Assembly: GCA_019915015.1 (NCBI GenBank)
Contig: JAHBBC010000004.1
Coordinates: forward strand, 1,798,001 to 1,862,000
Length of the DNA stretch: 64,000 nucleotides
Origin: Auriscalpium vulgare
Lineage: Eukaryota > Basidiomycota > Agaricomycetes > Russulales > Auriscalpiaceae
Direction: 5' to 3'
The notes under the pieces were generated by a model. That model ran no database searches, had not been told where the DNA came from, and saw only the letters and a list, made by a program, of their open reading frames with translations. Positions 41,852 through 53,190 of this stretch are shown piece by piece (the first letter of the stretch is position 1; every line of letters begins with the position of its first letter). The position numbers were made by a program, and so were the translations under genes.

Positions 41852-43091
41852 CGCTGGCTGACCTGCGTCAAGCATGGACTTTGCACCCGCAAACACATCC
41901 TCGATAATGATTTGCTCCACTCCGCACCAATGACCTTTGAAGCGTAGCTCATCGGCTTCGTACACGATGCCCTCGTCTTCAAGCTGCCGCAATGCGGCGC
42001 TGAGTAGAAAATGACGTCGACATGTTTACACTCAACCTCACGAATCGGGAGAGAAGAAAGAAGCAAGCGTACACTATCGCGTCGGTGGAACCGTCAACCG
42101 CCAAGGTGATGGTAAGCAATGGGGTGCCCTTGTCGCTGTCGGGCTGGGAAAGCAGGAAATCTACGACGCCGCGCGCCACGGGTGGAAGGTGGGCATAGCA
42201 ATTCGGCGTGCCGTGCTGGCGCGTTCGATTTGCGGGAAGAGCCGCCGGGGTCGGGGTAGGGGTCGGAATCGGGATCGGGGTTAGGTCAACAGCTATCGGC
42301 TTACAGAGAAGGACGGTCAATGCCTGACTTGTTGAAACTGAGTGATACGTACGTTATTTCGGTCAAACGCCACCTGCGCGACCATCACTTCCGCAAGGTG
42401 GAAGAATATCTCATGTGGGTCTTTGACGGGGCGGATGTGCAGAGTGCTAATGAAGCTTTTTCCAGTTGTCCTCGGTCTCCTGAGCTTTCCGATTATGCGC
42501 ACCCAATTGTTTTCGCTATGCAAAGATCAGACGGTGGCGAAGCCATTTCAGAACATCCTCACCAAATATCCTCATACTCCTCAATTTCCTCTCCGTCTAC
42601 ATAACGGCGCGCCTCAATTTTTGCAGTTGCGTCGTCTAGAATGAATACATCGTTTGTCGTATGGCGTTGGATACCCACGACTTGAGCGACCACTGTCACC
42701 TAGGCAGCGTCTCTTGATGTTTGTATGGAGGAAAACGCGGGCGAACTCACTTGGCCGATCTCGTTGCCTTCAACTACAAATAATGCGTCGTCATGGGGTC
42801 GTGTCGCCTGGAGAAGCTGCTTGACGCTGAGTGGTCGTAGTGAAGGCGAGAGGGCGGCTCCCTATGAAGTATCGTGGTGAGTCATTGGAGAATTGCTCAA
42901 GGTGGATTGCTGCACACCTGCGTGGCATTTCCAGGACTCCCGCCAAACGATGAGCCTTGAGTAGAGCTCAAATAAGCTGCCCTCTGTATACTTAAAGAAG
43001 GGGTTGAGCTGTAAGCTGTGTGCACATGTCAGTACCTCTTTGTGCTGTAACCTGTCAAGAGTCGCTGATAGGACTGACGTGATTGACTCAT
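41848..43091 (-). CDS. RFA2: replication protein A 32-kDa subunit
   Basis: The middle subunit of the single-strand DNA-binding RPA complex. Exon 1 is 13 nt (43079-43091). The spliced start reads MSQSPYSSTPSLS, a phosphorylatable Ser-rich tail, then GGSPGNATQ and LRPLSVKQLLQA. The OB-fold is spread over three exons: EIGQVTVVAQVVGIQ, TTNDVFILDDATAKIE, NNWVRIIGKLR and STLHIRPVKDPHEIFFHLAE. The C-terminal winged helix follows a Pro/Thr linker: VARGVVDFLLSQPDSDKG, then VAALRQLEDEGIVYEADELRF. No stop follows in that frame; it runs on into paralog 1. A 48-bp intron (gtgcggag...gcaaag, near 41877-41924) would place a TGA at 41848-41850, overlapping the neighbour's ATG, but this end is not secure. Confidence 0.85.
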
Positions 43092-43387
43092 GAGTGGAAG
43101 GACGAGAACTGGGAGATATCACCTGGCAGTCACGGTGGCAGGTGGGCACGACTTCTCACGTGATCGCGTTCGTCTGACAGGCCGTAACGGTACCCGGCGT
43201 ATGTACCCGGTACCGTGCCGGCGGCCTTGGCACAGAAGATAGTCGCTGGTCGTTGGCTAGTCGCTGTACTTACCGGCGACGGCGGTGCTCAGCTTTAAGA
43301 TTTAGTGGAAGAGCCAGGGACGCTGTTTATTTAAGATTCTTTATGAGAGGTACCGTGCGTCATGTAGGCGTAGCGATACAAAGACCT

Positions 43388-44440
43388 TCATGTTTCTCGC
43401 TCACGCCCAACTTTCCTGCTCATGCCCGGAGGTTCGTGAATGCAACGTAGCATGTACTTGAGTACGCCGCCTGCACGTGCGCGGTCTGCGGGAAAGAATT
43501 TATTCTTCCTTTTCGTGTAGGCACTCAATTCTTTCTGTGTCCCGAACAACTCGATCTTCGGACGAATGGGTGGTTCGGCATCGAGGTCAAGAGTGTCCTC
43601 TATGTACCTCGACAGGTCCAAACTGACGAGGTCGACGAGATTGACATTCAGGCGACCAACAGCCTGTACGTATATATATCGCAGTCAGTAAAGTTGAACC
43701 GCCACAGTGGACGATTCTCTCACCTTGCGACGGGCCCTCATTTCTTCAGGGATTGGATAAACCCCAAGTACAAAGCAAAGACGTCTCCAGTTCTTAGGGT
43801 CGTGGACATCGCGTCCATACTTCGCATTGAATTGCTCCGTAAGGGCGATTTTGAACAACTTTCGGGACTCCCGCCGCTTTGGGTGCTCAGGACGCTGAGT
43901 GCCAGTGCGAGGTGTGATGACTCTGCCGTGCCATCCAAATATCTTGAACATGCGGAGAAGTTCGGAGGGCGGAGAGTTTCGGGGATTGTATGTGAATCCG
44001 GGGTAGTGGTGAAGAACTCGGATAGCGGGTCCGTCCCGGGAGCACTGTGGTCCTTCAGATTGCTATTCTCCGCGTATCTGTACTAGTATGGATCAGTGCC
44101 TGCAGCCGTGGACGAGAAGAAAGGCTAGACGCACGCTCTCCTTTTTGACTGACTCGTTCGTTGACTTGTATGCGACTTGCACGTGCCGTGTTCGGAGCAG
44201 TTGTCCACCAAACACTCGCTGTCGCAACCTGACCGGGGTGAGGATTGCCGGTGAAAGCGAGGCCAGAGGTCGAAGGTAAATCATAGGTGCGGTGGTCGTC
44301 GTCTGAAAGCAGGAGCGAGAGCAACGGCGAGCTGGCATGCGGATGCAGAGGACGGCGAACTCGTGTAGCCTGAGGGCGCAGGTTGCTTACTCGTTGCGGA
44401 TAGACCGTATTGCGGCCGGGCATACCTCGCGCTGCGTGCA
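43388..44440 (-). CDS. uncharacterised AGGVL-family protein, paralog 2
   Basis: Function unknown. The two 3' exons are clear. One (up to 43724) carries VLHHYPGFTYNPRNSPPSE, MFKIFGWHGRV, LTEQFNAKYGRDVHDPKNW, CFVLGVYPIPEE. The other (43388-43663) carries AVGRLNVNLVDLVSLDLS and an insertion absent from paralogs 1, 3 and 4 (EDTLDLDAEPPIRPKIEL), then LSAYTKRKNKFFPADRARA and GGVLKYMLRCIHEPPG. The intron between them is 60 bp (43664-43723) at the family position. The N-terminal exon(s), upstream of about 44063, are not resolved; frames up to 44440 are candidates. It is the most diverged of the four, with many basic residues replacing conserved ones. Confidence 0.65.
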
Positions 44441-44629
44441 AGGCCGCATTTCATAGAAGGCAAATTATGTACCGCTCCAAGAGAACTCTCGTGATGTTTC
44501 GCAGCATTATGTCAAGATAGCGCGCAATCCTGGACATCTCTTCGCATGACTCTGTGCGGGATTTTGATGAGACAGAGATTGACACAGAGAGGGATGATGG
44601 TCTGACATTTGTGTGCTCTTCGGGAACAC

Positions 44630-45276
44630 TTACGAAACCCCGTGCCCGCGCCGTCCTCGCCCTCGCGCACGCCCTCCACGTGCACGTCCCCGTCCCCGCT
44701 TCCCCCCTCGACCACGTGTGTTCTCGTCGCGTGGGTGCAAAATGTGCCGAAGTAAATAGCGAAGCACGCCACCTGCGTGTGCTACATCGCTGGGGAAGAA
44801 CTTCCCACTGTCGATGGTGTACTTGCTCAATGCCATTTCCGAAGGAAATACCTCCACGACGCCTTCTCCTTGAGACCCTACAAGATCCACGAGGTTGACG
44901 TGAGCGGAAAGAACCGCCTTGAAAAACTTAGACTTGGCAACCGATGTCAGAAAGTGCTCACCTGGCGGGACGCCTTCAGATCGTCCGGAGGTGGGATGCC
45001 GAGGACAGAGCACAGGCTATGCCAAGATTGTATGTCGCTTTCGTCCGTGCCGTAGATGATGTTGAACTCCATTGTAAGGGCGTCTTTATATTCTTGATGA
45101 GCCTCGAGTCGCTCGCCGGAGTGCCAGTCCCATCCCATTTCGTTCACCAAGCGATAGAACTCCGAAGAAGGAGATGCCGCAGAGTTGTGATGGAAGTCTG
45201 AATATTGGGAAAAGAAAGCCACCAGAGGCGACTGGTCAGCGCCGTCGCCGTAGACTTCAGCAGCCTGGGAGGCCAT
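44630..45276 (-). CDS. uncharacterised AGGVL-family protein, paralog 3, with RG-rich tail
   Basis: Function unknown; 200 aa from two exons (44962-45276, 44630-44917) around a 44-bp intron. The start MASQAAEVYGDG has a good context (AACATGG). Core blocks: LVAFFSQYSDFHHNSAASPS, EFYRLVNEMGWDW, MEFNIIYGTDESDIQSWH, SVLGIPPPDD, then AVLSAHVNLVDLVGSQGEG, MALSKYTIDSGKFFPSD, AHAGGVLRYLLRHILHP. Unlike its neighbours it ends in a run of about 26 residues rich in Arg-Gly (starting RGRGGKRGRGRARGG), a type of sequence that often binds RNA; this is inference. It shares an upstream promoter-like block with paralog 4. Confidence 0.8.
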
Positions 45277-45469
45277 GTTAATCTCCTGGATGAAAGGCGG
45301 ATTTGAATAGCACTCGCCAACATCGTGGACCTAGCGCGCATTGGTGTGAGTATCTGCCCTCTACAATATTTGCATCAGTTACGCACGGGTGATTGGTTGC
45401 GGACATTTGAGGAGCGCGCTGAAGTGAAGACGGGCGACGAGTACTTGAGTGCTCGATCCTTCGCTGCTG

Positions 45470-45600
45470 TTCCCGCGTTATAAAGGTGAAGTGTCGAGAA
45501 GTCGAATTCATAGAAGCTTCGAGGCCAAGAGGCTGGGGGAGCCTCAAACGTAACACTAATCGCCTCGTGTTGGAAGGTGGTCATTGCGCGCAGCAGGCTC
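45470..45600 (-). promoter_or_regulatory. duplicated upstream block of paralog 3
   Basis: On minus this reads acacgaggcgattagtgtta...gaggctccc..., then cctcgaagcttc and a TATA-like tttataacg. It aligns with 47000-47130 upstream of paralog 4 (ccacgaggcgacgctctta, gacgctccc, cctcgaatcttc, atataaagc). Spacing is similar, which suggests a shared promoter rather than coding sequence. Confidence 0.45.
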
Positions 45601-45976
45601 CACTGCGCAGTCCAGACATGTGAACATCTCCCAACCGGAGAAGGCAGAAGGTGGCCTTCGGAAAGAATGGAGACGGCGAGATTCGACATTCTTGTTCGCA
45701 AGGCGGTGAAAACCAGGACGAGATCGGTCGTGGCGGCAAGCTCGTGGCGGAGATGCCGGCGGCCAGGAACGTTTGAAGATGCCTTGAGGCCATCAGACGA
45801 CATCGAAGAAGAAAGAGCGTGAAACCCCCAAGATCGTTGAATAGTAGATATGCGCATGGGTGTCACAATCAGTCGAACGATTTCTCTAGTACAACATCGA
45901 GGAAAAACTCTGCGGAATTATCATGAGATGCACACGGACGTAATGGACACAAACGACGACTTACAGAGCGAGCAAT

Positions 45977-46948
45977 TCAGATATCTACAAACCTAAGCGT
46001 CTGTGCCTGCGCCTGCGTCCTCGCACGCACAACCCCACCAAGTCGGCACAGCTCCATATTCTCAACAGGTGGATTCGTGATGTGGCGAAGCAAATATCGA
46101 AGAACACCACCTGCTTTTGCTTCCTCGCGAGGGAAAATTTTATGTTCTCTCTTGCTGTATTGGCTCAGCGCAAGCTCCGAAGGAAATATTTCCACAATTT
46201 CTTCCCTTCCAAAATCAACCAGATCGATAAGATTGACATGTACGGTGAGGATCGCCTGCAAATTCTAAATCATGGATCCCAGCGTGCAGGCAATAACTCA
46301 CCTCTCGTGCCGCCTCAAGGGATGCGGGGGGATCGATACCCACCACACGGCACAGGAGTTGCCAAGCCCGGATGTCGTTGACATCGGTGCCATACATCCT
46401 GTTAAACTGCATGGTTAAGGCGTCCGTGTACGCCTGATGCGCCTCCTTCAGCGCTCTGCTGCCATTGGGCCATTTCTTTTCATGCTTCAGGCGGTTGAAT
46501 TCGACAGCCGGAGACTTTCGTGGGTCGTGATGGAAGCCAGGAATCTGGCTGAAGAATACTGTGACAGGAAATGGCTCGCCACCCTCGTCGAAGAGCGAAG
46601 CCTGCTGGCGAAGGTCGGCAGCTTGCGCCTGTTGCTGCTGCTGCCGAAGATTGGCAGTAGCTTGCGCCTGCTGCTGCTGCTGCTGCTGCAGATCAATAGC
46701 CGCTTGCGCGCGCTGAAGGTAACCAAGTTGTATTTGTCGCTGTTGAATATTGATGGCGATCTGAACCTGTTGGAGGTAGGCCTGCGCCTGCAGCAGGCGA
46801 ATAGCAGCCTGAAATTCACGTCAGACGCGCGTCCTAAAGCAGATTGTGCGTGACGTTCACCAGTGTAGTGGGCCTGCTTCGACGATGAGTCTAGCTCAAT
46901 GGGTGAATAATCCGGAGGTAAGGGAGCGTTTACGCACAGGGATTCCAT
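45977..46948 (-). CDS. uncharacterised AGGVL-family protein, paralog 4, with Gln-rich region
   Basis: Function unknown; 266 aa from three exons (15-nt exon 46934-46948, 46302-46808, 45977-46255). The first intron (125 bp) is long for this genome, so the 5' model is less certain; the last intron (46 bp) is at the family position. An N-terminal Gln-rich helix of about 85 residues (LLQAQAYLQQVQIAINIQQR, then runs of seven and five Gln) looks like a coiled coil or prion-like domain. The core follows: VFFSQIPGFHHDPRKSP, EFNRLKHEKKW, MQFNRMYGTDVNDIRAWQLL, CRVVGIDPP, ILTVHVNLIDLVDFGREE, LALSQYSKREHKIFPREEA, KAGGVLRYLLRHITNP. It is divergent from ATG9, with 564 bp between the starts. Confidence 0.75.
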
Positions 46949-46999
46949 TTCGAACAGCTGGGCCGGCGGGATAAGGGCGCATGGGACATCGCCGCTGCG

Positions 47000-47130
47000 T
47001 CCGCTTTATATGCTGCGTCAGGAGGTTGCCTACGTCGAAGATTCGAGGCGAAGAAGAGTCGTCCATGGGAGCGTCGAACGTAAGAGCGTCGCCTCGTGGT
47101 GGAAGGACGTTATGCGCAGCAGCACATGTG
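47000..47130 (-). promoter_or_regulatory. duplicated upstream block of paralog 4
   Basis: Homologous to 45470-45600 upstream of paralog 3. It includes a TATA-like atataaagcgg on minus about 60 bp before the predicted ATG at 46948. It sits within the 564-bp divergent region shared with ATG9. Confidence 0.45.
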
Positions 47131-47512
47131 GCGCGTACGACTGGATGAAGAGAGATCGGTCATGGAGATGTCTAGCCATCGCGGATGAAGTCTTGCGCAT
47201 GATTTCCTGGACGATGTCAGTCTTTCTGAGTTGGGGCCAGCAACGCAGACAAAGTGCAGGAGGACTTACGTACTGTACTGCGCTTGACTGTGCTCGAAAT
47301 TGATCCCGAATATTGACAGAGAACGTTGTGACCTTAGGACAGCAGTACTATCCGGACAGCACAGACATGCACTGATGCAGTACATAGACGCACAAGACTG
47401 AGAGCTGGCGCGAAGAGACGTGAGCGTACGGAGACAAGGACTCTCGGAGGCGTCAGTGTCAGTGGCTGGGAGCGGCCTCCTTACGTCGACCTCTCCTTGG
47501 TCACTTTCCACG

Positions 47513-50500
47513 ATGTCGAGCCCTAACCGACGCTCGACAGCGCGCCCTTTGTCAACCTCCCGCTCCCTTCAGCACTCCCTATATGCTCCTGGCGCGAGCT
47601 CCCGCCCTTTCCTCAACATGCTCAACCCCCTCGGCCGCACGTACCAAGGCTACGCAGCAGCCAACCAGTCCGTCCTCGAGGAAGACGAGGAAACCAACTC
47701 TCACACGGACGACGACAATGATCTGGAAGCCCAGGCTGGTCGCAGCACCAGCGTGTCGCGGACGGGCTCGAAGCCGCAGCCGTCGCGTGCGCCCTGGGGT
47801 GCAGGCGGTGCGGAGATGAGCGTCCTGCGGCCGAACATCCGCAACGAGACTGCGGCACCCCCAGAGGACTCTGAGTCGGACGACGAGGTCCCGCAGAGCT
47901 TCATGATCGAATCCCCAGCTGTTCGCCGCGCCCCGCCGCCCTTGCCATCTGCCCTCCGCAAGGGCAAGGCGCGCGAGCCGCCTCGAGCCCCGGCGCCGCC
48001 GCTCACCCCCAACGACCCACCACGGATATCTGTCCCGCCGCGCCCGTCAGAAATCAACGTGGAGCGAGTCTCAGAGGCGCCCTCATCCCCGCAGCCTCCG
48101 CGGCAACCCATGCGCGGCCTTGACGCGTACGAGCGCGCGCTCTGGGATTGGGTCAACGTGTACAATCTTGACGCGTTCCTGCAGGAGGTGTATGACTACT
48201 ATGAGGGGAAGGGGATATATTCGATCGCGCTTGCGCGCGGGCTGAACCTTCTGTGCGTGGTTTTTCCTTTCCATGGTATTTCTGCTGATGCCTGTTCGTA
48301 GCACAGTCGGGTTTGTGATTGGATTCTCGACATTCCTCCTCCGCTGCGTCGATTATTCCCGCATTCGTCCAGAGGAAGTGACCAGACTATCCGATGTTGT
48401 CGTCGATCACTGCGTCTCGAGGTGAGTGGACTGTAGCTTTCGGCACGTGGCGTTTCTCACCATGGAGCGTAGAATCTCTGGTTTCAGCCTACTGTTTTTC
48501 CTTCTTTTCTGCACATTCTACCTATGGCAGATTGTATCCTTCGTCAGAGGCACGATTCGTCTCGTCGACATGTATCGCTTCTACACACATCTCCTCCGCA
48601 TACCCGATGTACGTGCAATTTCAGCCCCGACTTTATCGCTTTTTTATTGAGAACTTTCTCCAGGAAGACATCCAGACAATTTCTTGGCCCGAGATCGTCC
48701 GCCGCATTGGTGCCATACGCGAATCCAATCCTCTTACAGCTATCTCATCCGCCTCGCGTGCGCGCGACGTCGAGAGCGCCAAGCTCGATGCACACGATGT
48801 CGCGAACCGTGTCATGCGGCAAGAGAACTTTCTCATCTCACTCTTCAATAAGGAGCTGCTGGATCTACGCGTCCCATTTCCCCATGGGATCGCTCCGGAG
48901 GAGGGCAAGGGTCGCACTTTGACGCGCACCTTGGAATGGAATCTGCGCTTTTGTTTGATGGAATATTTGTTTGACTCAAGAGGCAGAGTTAGAAAGATAT
49001 TCTTGAAGAGCAAGAACAGGGCAGCTTTGATCGAAGGGTACGTCAATCATGTCACCCAGTCTTGATCTTCACTGACGTTTGCGAAAAGTCTGCGAAGGCG
49101 GTTCATCTTCATGGGTATCCTCAATGCAATATTTGCCCCATTGATCGTGCTATATCTGCTCATGTACTCTTTCTTCCGCTACTTCGAAGTGAGCTCTCTG
49201 CTTCCACGTCCACTCTTTATGCGCTGACAATGTGTTCTCTAGGAATATCACAAGAATCCGTCTTCCATCGGTGGACGGACGTATACGCCCTTCGCGCGAT
49301 GGAAATTCCGCGAGTTCAACGAGCTGCCGCATCTCTTCAAGCGACGCTTGGATGAGTCCTATCCCATCGCCAACATGTATATCGGGCAATTCCCAAACCG
49401 GAAGCTGGAACTCATCATGCGGTGCGTTGGCCCATCTTGCGATTGGTCATACCATCATTCAAACTGGTCTTTTCAGATTTGTCGCCTTCATTGCCGGCTC
49501 TTTCGCAGCCGTCCTGCTGCTCGCGTCGGTGCTCGATCCCGACCTTTTCCTGCACTTTGAGATCACTCCACGCCGCACAGTCCTATTCTACCTGAGTATA
49601 TTCACCGGTATTTTGGCCGTTGCACGTGGAATGATTCCCGAGGAAAACCGAGTGTTTGATTCCGAGGCACTCATGCTGGAGGTCGTGCAGTACACGCACT
49701 ACCTCCCAGACGAGTGGCGCGCACAGCTGCATTCGCGCTCAGTACATGCCCAATTCGGTGAACTGTTTGCCATGAAGATCCTGATCTTCGCCAGCGAACT
49801 GGTCTCTGTTGTCGTGACGCCGCTCATACTGTGGTACTCTCTCCCGCCATGCGCCCCCGCAATCATCGACTTCTTCCGGGAGTTCACGGTCCACGTCGAT
49901 GGTCTCGGGTATGTGTGCAGCTTCGCAGTGTTTGATTTCCAGCGGCACGGAAATGTCAAGGTACGCTGCCTTCTTCGCAGCTTCTGACTTTGTTCTATAT
50001 TTCAACTCATTCTGTTTATCTAGTTCGGTGCACCGACCAGAGCTGCGGACGAACGTCTCATGTCCAACGAGGGCAAGATGGAGAAGAGCATCCTCAGCTT
50101 CAAGGCCGCGCATCCAGACTGGATGCCGTCCGACCCATCCAGCTCCCTCTATCTCCACCGCATGGCCGACTACTCCCGCCGCCATATCCAGCCGCCGCCC
50201 CTCCCTCCACCGACCTCACCCCCGCCTATCACGACGGACACTGTACAGGCACCCGGCGACGAGCAGCAGCTCGCCGCGCGGGCGCGCGAGTACGAGCGCG
50301 CGCTGCACGAGAGTCAGAGCGCGGCGCTCGCGCGCCGGCGTTTTGGCGCGTCGAGCATGATGCTTGGGCAGCAAGCGGCGCAGTCCACGCTGGGCGCGTC
50401 GGGGATCTTCCAATCCGCAATGGCGCGCACAGCGGTGCTGGGCGACTCGGACGGGAGCATCGCGCCGCCCACCCGCCCCGCCGAGCCGGGCTACGTCGAC

Positions 50501-50713
50501 GGGGAGGACGGGGAGGACGCGGTTGGGAGCGGGGTGCGCAGCGGGCTGGGCGAGTCGTATGTGGACGGCGGTGGGCGTGGGCGCCGTGGGATACGCGGAG
50601 GCCTGTCGATGCAAGAGGAGGAGGACGAGGGAGACGCTGCGGATGGTGGAGTACTGGGGTTATTGGCACAGATATATAGCGGCAAGGGGCGGACGGTGGG
50701 CCGGGTGATGTGA
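47513..50713 (+). CDS. ATG9: autophagy protein Atg9 (lipid scramblase)
   Basis: The multispanning membrane protein that scrambles lipids on Atg9 vesicles and seeds the phagophore. The start [12 protein letters not shown] at 47513 opens a long disordered, Ser/Pro-rich cytosolic N-terminus. The APG9 domain follows: [181 protein letters not shown] and [17 protein letters not shown]. Eight or so small introns interrupt it. The C-terminus (50040-50713) is again disordered, Gly/Asp/Arg-rich, and ends at TGA 50711-50713. Confidence 0.95.
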
Positions 50714-51245
50714 CCTTTGGTGTTGGTCGTATAATAGCATATATTTGTCTTGCTCTATATGATCATTCTTGACTCTTGATCAGACTCTTGACTCTTGAAG
50801 CTTGACGTGGGCGGGGCCTTGGCGTTGAATGTTGGGTGACGATGCGACTGACATTTAGGAACAAAAGCGCACGCACCTGCACAAAGTCGCTGGATTTTGC
50901 TGACTCGGTCGGTGCCTCTCGACGTGAACTTCTCTGAGCATTTGAGAAACATGATGATATACGTGAGTAATTGTGATGTGCTGTAGCACCCGTACCACTT
51001 CCAAGCAAAGGATATACTCGTGTAGGACAATTTGGATGATGTTTGCCACTGCCAACTTCCGCTCAGCTTCGCGTCACGTGCACGTACCCACGGCGGCCGT
51101 TTCGTCATTTTTCGTGTTTCCTTTCAAAACTTTGTGCGGCACACACATGTGCTCGGAGTAGATATTTTACCAGTCCACACGAGTGATCACTGTGCCCCCG
51201 ATGGGTGACTGTGGTCTAGTAGGTATCACGGCATAGGTAAATTAC
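50714..51245. other. 530-bp intergenic region
   Basis: ATG9 3' flank and tRNA 5' flank. A minus frame at 50755-51108 is not supported by any family resemblance. Confidence 0.4.
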
Positions 51246-51320
51246 AGCAGCATGGCGCAGCTGGTATAGCGCGCAGGGCCCATAACCCTGAGGTCCCTTG
51301 ATCGAAACGAGGTGCTGCTA
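51246..51320 (+). tRNA. initiator tRNA-Met (CAU)
   Basis: A 75-nt cloverleaf without intron. The acceptor stem AGCAGCA/TGCTGCT is fully paired, with the A1-U72 pair of eukaryotic initiators. The D stem is GCGC/GCGC and the anticodon stem CAGGG/CCCTG holds loop CCCATAA (anticodon CAT). The T stem CCTTG/CGAGG has loop ATCGAAA, the initiator-specific A54/A60 form instead of TTCNANY. The discriminator is A. Box A (tggcgcagctgg) and B-like (gatcgaaac) sequences are internal. Confidence 0.93.
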
Positions 51321-51326
51321 CAATGT

Positions 51327-51338
51327 TCTTTTGTTTTT
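51327..51338 (+). terminator. RNA polymerase III terminator
   Basis: T-runs TTTT (51329-51332) and TTTTT (51334-51338) begin 8 bp after the tRNA 3' end. Confidence 0.75.
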
Positions 51339-51448
51339 ATAGGATACGACGCGCGCCTTACCACATAGAACCTAGATCCTGGTGATCCTTCCTTTCTGCA
51401 GTATGTTTGTTTGCAAATCATGCTAATGTGTTATCTATGTAGAGTCCC

Positions 51449-53096
51449 CTAGCGTAAGATTGGCCGCGACTGCACACGCTTCACGCTCTTCTTGCCCGCG
51501 GACGGCCGCCCAAGTATCTGAGCGCGCCGCAGCTCCTCGTCGATGCGCCACATGCCGCGTGCAAAGGCGTCGCGGTCCAGCGAGCCAGCACCCCCGGGAT
51601 CGCATTCCGCCCTACGCACGTCAACAGCCTGCGACTGCACGAAGAGAAGAAACGCACCAGATCTCGCGCAGCTTTTCCGACGGGAGCTTCGACTTGGTCC
51701 ATATCCGCCTGACGGTGCGGCCGTCGAGCCGTGCGTCCGGCAACACCTGCCTGCCCGCTTCATCCGGCGCATCCTTCTCGTCGAGATCGCCGGTCGTCAG
51801 GTCGACCGAGAGGCCCCTCCAGCCGGCGTTCGCGCGCTTCTTCGTGACGCCAGGGACGCGCAGGTGGTCGGCGGCGCGCGCGGTGGAGTTGAAGAGCGTG
51901 TCGTAGCGCGCGCGGGCTGCGGGCGGGAGCGGCGCTTGGCGCGTGAGGGGGAGGCTGAGCGGTGGCGGGCGGGCGGTGTTTGGTGCGGAGCGGGTGGATG
52001 ATTGGGAGTGGGTGGACGAGGAGCGGCGAGGGGGCGAAGGAAAGCTGGATGCCTGTGGTGGACGGGGAGGTGGACGACGCGGTGTGTAGGAGAGCGAGGG
52101 CGCGGAAGAGGAGGCGCTGAAGTTGAGAGACGAGGAGCTGCCTGAGGCCGTCGGCGTGATGGCAGGTGACGTGAGCGAGTTGCTCGATGCCGAGCCAGGG
52201 TGTTTCGCTGACGGCCGTTGCGGCAGCTTCGGCGGCTCCGCTGCGTGCTTTGCACTCCCATTGGAATGAGGATGGTGCTTCGTAGGCGGTGGGAAGAGTG
52301 GTTTCGAAGCTGGAGGCCGTGGGGGCCCCGGCTTGCCTTTGGGTTTTTGCAGGACGACGTGTTGGAACTGCTCACTGGGGGTACTCACGCTCACGTTCTC
52401 GTACGACTCGCCGAGGCTCCCCGCGTCGTCCGCCCAATCGCGGTCCATGGGGTACGGCTGCGGCCCTCCAGGGTCCGTGCCGCCATCCGACGAAAGTGAG
52501 ACGGAATGAAATGAAGATATGGACGACGCGGGCGCGTGGCGGCGGGAAGGAGCGTCGTCAGGGCCTGGCGACCGTGCCGGGGGATACGTATGCTCGAGGT
52601 CGGGAGGCATGAGCATGTGCGGAGAGGCGGGCGAGCGGGATGTGGAGGTGCTTTGAGAGACGGAGGTTGTCGTGAGCGACACGGAACGCAATGACGTGTA
52701 CGACGGCTTGCGAGGCGGTAATGGAGGCGCCTTCGGTGCAGATTTGGGAGGCGACGGCTCGAGGTTGATGAGGGGGGTAGCGTCATACCCGGCGAGTGGG
52801 CGAGACGCCGGAGGAGATCTGGGGGGAAGGAGCGGCCCATCGTCAATGACCCAGTCCTTGAGATCTATGAGCGAGGATTTGGTGGCCAATGAAGCGGGAG
52901 ATGCAGATGGCGACGGTGAGAATGGTTGGGGGACAATGGGAAGGATGGCAGACGCAGAGCGCGGAGAGTCGGTGTCGAGCGGATTCCGCGACTCGATGGC
53001 GGCCTGGGCAATGTTGTCAGGCAGATCTTTTGCAGAACCATTGCCTAAGGCTTCAAAAGCCTTGATACGCGCTTGTAGCGTTGACGAAGGTGCCAT
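51449..53096 (-). CDS. EH-domain protein, IRS4/TAX4-like
   Basis: Two exons (51658-53096, 51449-51611) with a 46-bp intron, about 533 aa. The N-terminal 400 residues are disordered and very rich in Pro and Ser (polyproline PPLPPRKP and KPGPPRPP runs, candidate SH3 ligands). The C-terminus is an Eps15-homology domain of the IRS4/TAX4 type: ARARYDTLFNS, NAGWRGLSVDLTTGD, LDGRTVRRIWTKSKLPSEKL, REIW joined by the splice to AECDPGGAGSLDRDAF, and GMWRIDEELRRAQ. In yeast Irs4/Tax4 control phosphoinositide phosphatase Inp51 and cell-wall/autophagy signalling; a similar role here is inference. It ends in a basic KKSVKRVQSRPILR. Confidence 0.85.
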
Positions 53097-53190
53097 CGTC
53101 AGCGGCGAGAGTGAGAGTCGGAGGCGAGAGCAGCCTGCCTGCAGGCGCCCGGCCCGCCGATAATTATTGGGTGGCTACACTGTGACCACC

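Noticed and set aside
45375..45866. 163-codon minus frame as a gene between paralogs 3 and 4
   Set aside because: Most of it is the upstream block that is also present before paralog 4, where the frame is not conserved. A promoter is more likely.
46560..46760. CAG-type repeat tract as a microsatellite outside genes
   Set aside because: It is in frame with paralog 4 and encodes its Gln-rich region, with mixed CAG/CAA codons.
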